In this document: piece by piece, positions 24,848 to 32,752 of the stretch
Position numbering within the stretch: the stretch's first letter is position 1
How the letters are laid out: the number at the start of each line of letters is the position of its first letter
DNA from: DASRFA01 sp035651755
GTDB taxonomy: Bacteria > Desulfobacterota > Binatia > UBA12015
NCBI GenBank assembly: GCA_035651755.1
Contig: DASRFA010000050.1
Coordinates: 124,001-188,000, forward strand
Length of the DNA: 64,000 nt
Direction: 5' to 3'
The notes under the pieces: generated by a model
What the model was told of the DNA's origin: nothing
The model's database searches: none
What the model saw: only the letters and a program-made list of their open reading frames with translations
Program-made: the position numbers and the translations under genes

Positions 24848-25569
24848 GCCCGCGCGCCCGGAAGATCGCGCACGGCGAGCTCGAGCTCGCGCTCCACGAG
24901 CTGCGCTCGACTTCCCGCTCGGGAGCGCCGGCCGACGCGACACCGCTCGTCCTCGTGCACGCGCTCGAGGGCTCGGCGCGCGACTGGCTCCCGCACGGCG
25001 AGGCCATCCTCGCCGCGTGGCGCGGGCCGGTCTTCGCGATCGACCTCGCGGGGCACGGCGAGTCGGACTGGCGGGTCGGTGGCGCGTACACGCCCGAGCT
25101 CTTCGCCGCCGACGTCGACGCGGTCCTCGCGGCGATCGGAAGGGCTGCGCTCGCTGGCGCGGGCGTCGGCGCGTACGCGTCGCTGCTGGTCGCGGCCGCG
25201 CGGCGCGATCTCGTCCCGGGAGCCGTCCTTCTGCCGGGACGCGGGCTCGCCGGCGGCGGAGCGCTGCCGGTCGCCTCGGGACGCGCGCCGGACTTCGCGC
25301 CTGAGGTCGCGCGCGATACGCGCGGCGGATCGAGCGCGCAGCTCGCGTCGCGGGCCGCGTGCGACCCGCTCGTGCGCGCGTGCCTCGAGGACGTGCGGCC
25401 CGTCGACTACGCGGAGTCCTTTGCGGGCGCGGCGCGCGCCCTGCTTCTCGCCGCCGACGGCGACGATCTCCCGCCGTGGTGGCGCGCGGTGCGCGGCGCG
25501 CCTCCGGCGAAGGCCGCGCCGCGCGAGGCGGCGGCCGCCGTCGCGGCGCTCGCGGAAGCGATCGCGTGA
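24844..25569 (+). CDS. Alpha/beta hydrolase homologue lacking the nucleophile
   Basis: A 241-residue alpha/beta-hydrolase-fold protein starting at a GTG that overlaps the preceding hydrolase stop by 4 bases. The fold is clear: PLVLVHALEGSARDWLPHG, then VFAIDLAGHGESDWRVGG. At the nucleophile elbow, where GHSxGG is expected, it has GAGVGAY (residues 105-111), so the catalytic Ser is Gly107. No convincing final His is seen and the protein is short at the C-terminus. It is probably catalytically inactive and may pair with the active hydrolase encoded just upstream, with which it is translationally coupled. Codon use looks like the neighbours, so it is not obviously decaying. Confidence 0.72.
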   Translation: MSPRARKIAHGELELALHELRSTSRSGAPADATPLVLVHALEGSARDWLPHGEAILAAWRGPVFAIDLAGHGESDWRVGGAYTPELFAADVDAVLAAIGRAALAGAGVGAYASLLVAAARRDLVPGAVLLPGRGLAGGGALPVASGRAPDFAPEVARDTRGGSSAQLASRAACDPLVRACLEDVRPVDYAESFAGAARALLLAADGDDLPPWWRAVRGAPPAKAAPREAAAAVAALAEAIA

Positions 25570-25648
25570 GCGCGCGCGCCGCGCGGCGTCGGCGCGTTGC
25601 CGCTCCGCGCGCCGCCGCATAGAAGCGGTGATCACGAGGAGGGGACCC

Positions 25649-26758
<1,110 letters not shown>

Positions 26759-26863
26759 CCCGAGCCCGCACGGAGGATCGCGGCGGACGCAGCCCTTCGT
26801 GCCCGGGTTTTCCGCCGAATCATTTCGAACGTTCCACGTCGAAGCTTTCGTCATGCGATCCGG

Positions 26864-26906
26864 GGAGGTCGCCGCCGGGCGGCGAGCACGACCTCCTCGC
26901 AGGAGG
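26864..26906 (+). promoter_or_regulatory. Candidate translational switch: two mutually exclusive hairpins over the ribosome-binding site
   Basis: The Shine-Dalgarno AGGAGG (26901-26906), 5 bases before the ATG at 26912, can pair perfectly with CCTCCT (26892-26897) across a CGC loop. The same CCTCC can instead pair with GGAGG (26864-26868), stacked on a 7-bp stem TCGCCGC/GCGGCGA (26869-26875 with 26879-26885), which would free the ribosome-binding site. The complementarities are exact in sequence; switching is inference. Confidence 0.45.
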
Positions 26907-26911
26907 ACGAG

Positions 26912-27262
26912 ATGGAGCGAGTGATCGTCCAATTCCAGGTCGTTTCCCGCGAAACGCCCGCGTCTCCCGAGCGCGGCGCCGGCTCCGGCCACGTCGATGC
27001 CGCGCCGCAGCGCGCAATCGCGCTGGGCGAAAGCGACGGCGGGGACGCGGTCGCGACCGACGGGAGCCGCCGCCGGCAGATCGCCGACGCGCGCGAGGCT
27101 CTCCTCGACGAGCTGCCACCGGACGAGTACCGGATCACTCGCGTCTACAGCACCATCCCGTTCATCGCGCTCGAGGTCTCGTCGGAGACGAGGAGCCGCC
27201 TCTCGCACTCCGAGCGCGTCGTCTGGCTGCAGGAGGATCGCCGCGCGCTCGCGCGCGCCTGA
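26912..27262 (+). CDS. Orphan subtilase-propeptide (I9)-like protein
   Basis: A 116-residue protein. The start MERVIVQFQV and the end ITRVYSTIPFIALEVSSETRSRL, then RVVWLQEDRRA look like the propeptide/inhibitor I9 domain that precedes S8 serine proteases. Here there is no protease domain: translation stops, the next gene is an unrelated hydrolase, and no subtilase lies in the window. It could be a free-standing protease inhibitor or chaperone, or the remnant of a lost protease. A 35-residue Ala/Gly/Asp-rich loop interrupts the fold near residues 20-55. There is no signal peptide. The perfect ribosome-binding site AGGAGG is embedded in a potential hairpin. Confidence 0.6.
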   Translation: MERVIVQFQVVSRETPASPERGAGSGHVDAAPQRAIALGESDGGDAVATDGSRRRQIADAREALLDELPPDEYRITRVYSTIPFIALEVSSETRSRLSHSERVVWLQEDRRALARA

Positions 27263-27341
27263 GACCGGGTAGAGGGCGGCATCGCGAGGTGCCGCGAGGT
27301 CGCTGTTGCAAGCGGCGGCCGCCTGCGGTCTCTCGTGTGGG

Positions 27342-28595
27342 ATGATCGTCCGAAGCCCACGGCGGAGCGGGCGTGCGCGCGCGCGTGCCGTGGTGGCCGC
27401 GCTCGCGCTGCTGCCGGCGGTCGCGTGCGAGCGCGAGCCGGTTCTCGCAGGGGCGCGGCCGGTCGAGCGCTGGGCGGTCGCGAACGGCGGCGGTCACGCG
27501 TATGCCGTCGGCGACGTCGCCGGCGATGCCCCGGCGGGGACGTCGAAGGATGCCGAGAAGTCGACGCTCGGGTTCGCGATCGCGACCGAGCGAGACGGGA
27601 CGACGCGCATCGCGCGTCTTCTTCCGAACGCTCCGGGCGCGCCGGGGTACGCGTTCAGCGAGCCGGGCCCCGGCCACATCGCGCTGCACGCGCTCGCGCG
27701 CGCGACGCCGGCCGACCTGCTGCTCACGACGGGCGACGACGAGGCCGCGAAGGCGACGGATCCGACGAAGCCCGCACCGTACGAGGATCGCGGCATCGTG
27801 GGCTACCTCGTCCCGTACTTCGAGGTCGGCGAGCCGACCGGCTCTCTCGCGCCCGACGGCGGGCCGCGCGGCATCATGATGGTGATCCACGGCGGCGGCT
27901 GGCAGAGCCGCGGCCGCGACTCGGTCGCGAGCGAGCGCAACGCCGCCGAGGTGGAGCGCTGGCGCGCGCGCGGCTGGCGGACGATCGCGATCTCGTACCG
28001 GTCGTCGCGCGAAGGTCCGGCTGAGGAGTGGCCGCTCTTCCCGCTCGGGCAGAAGCTCGCCCCCGTCCCCGGCTCGGCGCGCCGGAGCATCGAGGACGTG
28101 CTCTGGTTCCACGATCGCATCCGCGACTGGCAGGGCTGGGGCCTTCCGATGTGCGCGACCGGCTGGTCCGCGGGCGGACACCTGGCGCTCCTGCTCGTTG
28201 CCGAGCGCCGCGACGTCGCGTGCGTGATCGCGCTCGCGGCGCCGACCGATCTGCCCGCGCTCGTCGCGGCAAGCACCGACGGCGGCCGCGCAGCCGTCTT
28301 CGCGTTCGGGCGCGACGCCGCGACGTCCGCCGGCAACGGCCTGTCGCCGGTCGACGTCGCGGGATCGCTGCGCGCCCGCCTGCTCCTCGCGAGCGCGAGC
28401 AACGATGCGTGGGTGCCACCTTCTCAGATGGGCGCGCTGCGCGACGCCCTCGCGCGTTCCGGAAGCTTCGCTTCCGTCGCGACGATGGAGCTCGAGCCGG
28501 GGCGCCGCCCGTTCTGGCACGGGAACGTGTCGCAGCGCGCGCTCGACGAGTTCCACGCCGCCGAGGCCGCGTTCGCGGAGCAGGTTGCGCGCTAG
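27342..28595 (+). CDS. Alpha/beta hydrolase lipoprotein, esterase/lipase-like
   Basis: A 417-residue protein with a basic n-region, hydrophobic core and lipobox (LLPAVAC, Cys29), so probably anchored outside the cytoplasmic membrane. A 150-residue N-terminal region of unknown fold precedes the hydrolase. The oxyanion motif HGGGW is at 183-187, the nucleophile elbow GWSAGGH has Ser276, an acid is probable in SNDAWVPP (about 355) and a His near FWHGN. HGGGW places it with hormone-sensitive-lipase/carboxylesterase-like enzymes. An in-frame ATG exists at 27306, but MIVRSPRR gives a sensible signal peptide. Confidence 0.78.
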   Translation: MIVRSPRRSGRARARAVVAALALLPAVACEREPVLAGARPVERWAVANGGGHAYAVGDVAGDAPAGTSKDAEKSTLGFAIATERDGTTRIARLLPNAPGAPGYAFSEPGPGHIALHALARATPADLLLTTGDDEAAKATDPTKPAPYEDRGIVGYLVPYFEVGEPTGSLAPDGGPRGIMMVIHGGGWQSRGRDSVASERNAAEVERWRARGWRTIAISYRSSREGPAEEWPLFPLGQKLAPVPGSARRSIEDVLWFHDRIRDWQGWGLPMCATGWSAGGHLALLLVAERRDVACVIALAAPTDLPALVAASTDGGRAAVFAFGRDAATSAGNGLSPVDVAGSLRARLLLASASNDAWVPPSQMGALRDALARSGSFASVATMELEPGRRPFWHGNVSQRALDEFHAAEAAFAEQVAR

Positions 28596-28969
28596 TTCCG
28601 TGGTCGATTCGCGCAATCGAGACGCTGCGATTCGAGCGCCTGCGAATCCCGACCGCCGTCGCTCCGTGGAACCACGCCGATGCGTCGCGGCGGGCCGTCC
28701 CAACCCGGCGGCGATCGCAGCGGCGCGCGGCGGAGCTTTTCGGAGCCGCGGCACTTCCGCGCGGGGTGCTTGGTTGCATGTCCGGTCGCGCGCTTCGGGG
28801 GTCGCCGTCCCGTGCACGCCCGACACATGCCCGTGCTGGTCACCATGCGCGCGCGCCGGGACATCTCCGCGTTGCGCGCGCCGAACACGTTTCGTTCGCT
28901 TCGTCCGGCCGTCGGCATAGGCAGCGGCGCTCCTTGCCAACCCGCACGGCGCGGGCCTACCTTCCCGCC
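28596..28969. other. Non-coding stretch with no recognised feature
   Basis: 374 bases between two plus-strand genes. Several short frames are open, but none has a family motif, a credible ribosome-binding site or normal-looking protein composition. I found no tRNA, no strong hairpin and no clear promoter. It presumably holds the promoter for the small ORF and cyclase that follow. Confidence 0.4.
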
Positions 28970-29209
28970 GTGAAGCCGACGCCTCCGACGGCGACCGAGC
29001 CGCTCTGGTCCGAGCTCTACGTCTGGAAGGACGGCGGCGCGACGCGCGCGCTCTTCGAGGTCGTCGACGCAGTTCCGCTCGAGGATGGCGTCGCGTGCGC
29101 GCTCCAGCGCCCGCGCGAGAAGACCGACCACACCCTCCCCCTGGGCGCGTGCCGCTCGCGCGCCGACGTCGGCCGCGACCACGTCGTGCCGATCGCGCCG
29201 GTGCGCTGA
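28970..29209 (+). CDS. Small hypothetical protein upstream of the cyclase
   Basis: A 79-residue frame starting at GTG 28970 and ending two bases before the cyclase start. The composition looks coding: EPLWSELYVWKDGGATRALFEVVDAVPLEDG, then LGACRSRADVGRDHVVPIAPVR. No family is recognised and there is no signal peptide or membrane segment. Its tight spacing to the cyclase gene suggests co-translation. No clear ribosome-binding site precedes the GTG, so the start is uncertain. Confidence 0.45.
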   Translation: MKPTPPTATEPLWSELYVWKDGGATRALFEVVDAVPLEDGVACALQRPREKTDHTLPLGACRSRADVGRDHVVPIAPVR

Positions 29210-29210
29210 C

Positions 29211-30446
29211 GTGGACCCGTCCTGCGAAGCGCTCGCGACGGAACGCCTGGTGAGCGCGCGCCGGCTGGCCGATCTCCGGGTGCTCTTCGTCGCGTCGTTT
29301 CTCACGGCCGGCGCGGTCTTCGGGCTCTGGTTCGGGGTCCCGACCTGGCTCGGCGCGTTTCCGCTGCTCTCGGTCTACCTCGTCGCCGCGCTCGTGGTGC
29401 TGCTCGCGACACGGCGGTCGGACCGGGTCGCGAGCGTCGGCGGCTACGCGGTCCCGTTCCTCGACGTCCCGGCCGTGTTCCTCGTGACGCGCGCGTTCTT
29501 CACGCGGACGACCGACACGCCGCTCACGGCGGGAATCGTACTGGGTGCCTACCTGCTCCTCGTCGTGCTCTCCGGACTCTCGCTCGACGTCCGCCAGATC
29601 GCGCTCACCGCGGCGCTCAGTGCGGTGCTCGCGGCTCGCCTGCAGATGCTCGCGGGCGCGCAGCCCGACGCGTACATCGGCTCGGTGCTGATCGTCGCGG
29701 TCGCGGCGGTGGGCTGCGCGTATGCGAGCCGCCGGACGATCGAGCTCGTCGCCAACGTCTCGCGCGAGCAGGTGCGGCGCGCGCACCTCGCGCGCTACTT
29801 CTCGCCGCAGGTGGCCGAGGCGCTCGCCGCGCGCGACGGCGACGACGGCGCGCGCGGCGAGACCTGCGAGGTGACGATCCTCTTCAGCGACCTGCGCGAC
29901 TTCACCGCCCTCGTCGAGACCTCGAGCGGCGCGGACGTCGTCGCCCTCCTGAACGACTTCCACAGCCGGATGGCCGGGCCGATCTTCGAGCTCGGCGGGA
30001 CGCTCGACAAGTACCTCGGCGACGGCTGCATGGCGTACTTCGGCGCGCCGGTCGCACAGCCCGACCACGCGGAGCGCGCCGTCCGCTGCGCGCTCGCGAT
30101 GCAGGATCGCCTCGCCGAGCTGAATCGCGAGCGGCGCGCACGCGGCGGCGCCGAGCTCCGCATGGGGATCGGCGTGCATACCGGGACCGTCGTCGTCGGC
30201 GACGTCGGCTCGCCGCAGCGCCGCGACTTCACGGCGATCGGCGACGCGGTGAACGTCGCGTCGCGCGTGCAGCAGATGACGAAGGCGCTCGGCGTCCCGG
30301 TGCTGGTCTCGGATGCGACCCGCGACCGCGTCGCGGGCGGCATCGCGTTCGAGCCGGCGGGACGCTTCGAGGTGCGCGGGCGAAGCCGGACGCTCGAGGC
30401 CTGGGTCCCGCGGCTCGACGCTCCCGGGGTCAGGTCAGCGCTCTGA
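29211..30446 (+). CDS. Membrane-bound class III adenylate/guanylate cyclase
   Basis: A 411-residue protein with about six N-terminal helices (residues 23-170) and a C-terminal class III cyclase domain (about 195-395). The usual pre-domain motif YFSPQVAEALAA is at 196-208. Metal-binding Asp227 (LFSDLRDF) and Asp271 (YLGDG) are present, Lys267 (LDKYLG) is the purine-recognition Lys, and FTAIGDAVNVASRVQ supplies the second purine contact and the Asn/Arg transition-state residues. It should therefore be active and, by the Lys/Asp pair, make cAMP. The membrane part may be the sensor. The start is a GTG one base after the preceding stop. No effector gene is adjacent. The end overlaps the convergent SDR gene by 17 bases. 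Confidence 0.88.
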   Translation: MDPSCEALATERLVSARRLADLRVLFVASFLTAGAVFGLWFGVPTWLGAFPLLSVYLVAALVVLLATRRSDRVASVGGYAVPFLDVPAVFLVTRAFFTRTTDTPLTAGIVLGAYLLLVVLSGLSLDVRQIALTAALSAVLAARLQMLAGAQPDAYIGSVLIVAVAAVGCAYASRRTIELVANVSREQVRRAHLARYFSPQVAEALAARDGDDGARGETCEVTILFSDLRDFTALVETSSGADVVALLNDFHSRMAGPIFELGGTLDKYLGDGCMAYFGAPVAQPDHAERAVRCALAMQDRLAELNRERRARGGAELRMGIGVHTGTVVVGDVGSPQRRDFTAIGDAVNVASRVQQMTKALGVPVLVSDATRDRVAGGIAFEPAGRFEVRGRSRTLEAWVPRLDAPGVRSAL

Positions 30447-31299
30447 CGTCGCCCTCCTGTCCGGTCGTGCCGCGATCGACCCCCACCGCGAGCGACGTCA
30501 TCTGCCCGCCCGCGAGCGCCTCGATCGCGTTGCCGCCGCGCGCGGTCGCGCCGCCGTCGACGACCATCGCAGACCCGGTCACGAAGCGCGCGTCGTCGCT
30601 CGCGAGGAAGAGCGCCGCCGCGGCGATGTCCTCCGGCAGCCCGGCGTCGGGCCAGGGCTGGTACTTCTCGAGGAGCGGCTGCATGAGCTCCGGGTTGCCG
30701 CGGTGGAGGAGGGGGGTCAGGATCGCGCCCGGGCAGATCGCGTTCACGCGGATGCGGTCGGGCGCGAGCTCGATCGCGACCGCCCGCGTCAGGTTGATGA
30801 CCGCGGCCTTCGCCGCCGAGTACGCCTGCGGGCCGTCGCCGCCCGAGAGGCCGGCGATCGATGCGGTGTTGACGATCGATCCGCCGCGGCCCTGCGCGCG
30901 GAGGACGCGCGCCGCGTGCTTGATGCCGAGGAACACTCCCTTCACGAGGACGGCGAAGGTGTAGTCCCACTCGCCGGCGTCGAGGTGCGTGATCGGCCCG
31001 AAGGCGCCCGCGACGCCCGCGTTGTTGAAGATGCAGTCGAGGCCGCCGAACTCGCGCGTCGCGAGCGCGACCGCGCGCTCGACGTCGCCTTCGGCGGCGA
31101 CGTCCGTCTTGACGAAGCGCGCGCGCTCCTTGCCGCCGGCGCGCCCCGCGAGCTCCATCGTCTCGGCGCCGGTCGCCTCGTTCAGGTCCGCGACGACGAC
31201 GCGGGCACCTTCCTGAAGGAACCGGAGCACCGTCGCGCGGCCGATCCCGTTGCCGCCGCCGGTCACGACGGCGACCTTGCCCTCGAGCCTTCCCGCCAT
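30430..31299 (-). CDS. Short-chain dehydrogenase/reductase
   Basis: A 289-residue classical SDR. The nucleotide site TGGGNGIGRAT is at about 13-23 and VVVADLN gives an Asp that favours NAD. NNAG is at about 91-94, the catalytic Ser in NTASIAG, and Tyr/Lys in AYSAAKAA. It ends VTGSAMVVDGGATARGG, followed by about 30 extra residues not typical of the family. The substrate is an unidentified alcohol or ketone. No partner gene is close on this strand. Confidence 0.87.
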   Translation of the reverse strand: MAGRLEGKVAVVTGGGNGIGRATVLRFLQEGARVVVADLNEATGAETMELAGRAGGKERARFVKTDVAAEGDVERAVALATREFGGLDCIFNNAGVAGAFGPITHLDAGEWDYTFAVLVKGVFLGIKHAARVLRAQGRGGSIVNTASIAGLSGGDGPQAYSAAKAAVINLTRAVAIELAPDRIRVNAICPGAILTPLLHRGNPELMQPLLEKYQPWPDAGLPEDIAAAALFLASDDARFVTGSAMVVDGGATARGGNAIEALAGGQMTSLAVGVDRGTTGQEGDVRALT

Positions 31300-31427
31300 G
31301 TGTCTGCCTCCGTCGCTCCGCCGCGAGCCGCGTTCGCCGCGGGATCGGAATGGGCGAGCGGGAGGAGCGTCGCACCGAACGGCGCGACCGGCAATCGACC
31401 CGATGCCGACGAACGGGAATGTCGACG

Positions 31428-32624
31428 CTAGCGCGCGATGTCGACGCGGAAGACCGGTCCGAGATCGTCCGGCAGCGCGACCGGACGCCAGGTCGCGCCG
31501 CCGTCGTCGGTGACGAGCACGAGGGGAGCGATGCGCGCGTTCGCGCGGTCGAAGTTCTCGCCTCCGACGATTCCGAGGTCGCCGTCGAGGAAGCGAACCG
31601 ACGTCAGGCCGCCGACGACGTCGTCGGGGATCGACTGGAAGTGCCACGAGTCGCCGCCGTCGGACGTGTGGAGGACGATCGGCAGCGTGCCCCGCGCCCG
31701 ATCGAAGGCGGTGCCTCCGACGGCCCAGCCCGTCGCGTCGTCCACGAAATGCGCGGCGGAGAGCCCGCCCGCGACGTTCTGGTCGAAGCTTCGCTGAGCG
31801 ACCCAGGTCGCGCCCCCGTCGGACGAGTGCGCGATCGCGAGCGCGGTCGGCGTCGGGGCGATCACGCCTCCGAACGACGACGTGCCGACGAGCCAGAGCG
31901 CCGAGCGGCCGCTGCAGGCGGCTCCGCCCCATCCGACGCTGCCGCCTTGCGTGCTGACGGCTGGATCGAACGCCCACGAGGCGCCGCCGTCCGCGGTGTC
32001 GAACACGGTGGCGTACGAGACGAGCGCCATCGAGAACACGAACGATCCCGTCGCGACGCCGGCGCCGTCCGGCGAGACGCACATCGACGAGATCGCGGCC
32101 GGGCCGGCCCCCGCGATGCTGCCCTGCACGGGTAGCGACCCGTCGGCGGGCAGCGTCCACGCCTCGAAGCCGGTCGCGTTCAGGAAGTTGTCGTTCCCGA
32201 GGTTGGCGAACGCGACCGCGTCACCCGACGGTTGAATGGCGACGTCCGCGAACGAGAGATGCTCTTCGGGCGCCGTGCGCGGATCGCTGATGACCGTCAT
32301 CCACGTGCGGCCGCCGTCGTCCGTGCGCTGGACGTCCGTCGCGCCCGCCGCGACGCCGCGCTCGCGATCCGTGAAGTCGATGGCGACGGTCGCGTCCGAG
32401 AGCGACCCGTCTCCGGCCGGCTCCCACGTCGCGCCGAAGTCGTCCGAAACGACGAGGCGGGTGTGGATCCCAGGGGCCGGGTTGGAAGACGCCAGCGCCA
32501 GGACGGAGAGGCGGGGCGCCGGCGTCGGGGTCGGCGGGGTCGGGCCGTTGGAGTTGCCGCACCCCGTCGCCGCGATCGCGGCCAGGAGCACGAGCGCCGT
32601 CGCCACGACGTGAGCCCCACGCAC
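31428..32624 (-). CDS. BNR/Asp-box beta-propeller lipoprotein
   Basis: A 398-residue secreted lipoprotein (lipobox IAATGC, Cys22, then a Pro/Thr linker) made of repeated Asp-box blades: SDDFGATWEP, TDDGGRTWMTV, TADGGASWAF, SSDGGATWVA, TSDGGDSWHF and TDDGGATWRP. This is the pattern of sialidase-like, Ycf48-like and sortilin-type propellers, here with about six or seven blades. No sialidase active-site set is visible, so binding or scaffolding at the cell surface is more likely than hydrolysis. Divergent from the CoA-transferase at 32753. Confidence 0.82.
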   Translation of the reverse strand: MRGAHVVATALVLLAAIAATGCGNSNGPTPPTPTPAPRLSVLALASSNPAPGIHTRLVVSDDFGATWEPAGDGSLSDATVAIDFTDRERGVAAGATDVQRTDDGGRTWMTVISDPRTAPEEHLSFADVAIQPSGDAVAFANLGNDNFLNATGFEAWTLPADGSLPVQGSIAGAGPAAISSMCVSPDGAGVATGSFVFSMALVSYATVFDTADGGASWAFDPAVSTQGGSVGWGGAACSGRSALWLVGTSSFGGVIAPTPTALAIAHSSDGGATWVAQRSFDQNVAGGLSAAHFVDDATGWAVGGTAFDRARGTLPIVLHTSDGGDSWHFQSIPDDVVGGLTSVRFLDGDLGIVGGENFDRANARIAPLVLVTDDGGATWRPVALPDDLGPVFRVDIAR

Positions 32625-32752
32625 GACCGAGCCTATACCCCCGTTCGTCTCGGAGGTCGACGGCCGTCCATGGACAGGGCAAAAAGGAAGCGACGGGCCC
32701 CGCCGCGGAAGGGCGAGCCCGTCCGAGCCACCACCCTCGCCTCGGAGGTCGG

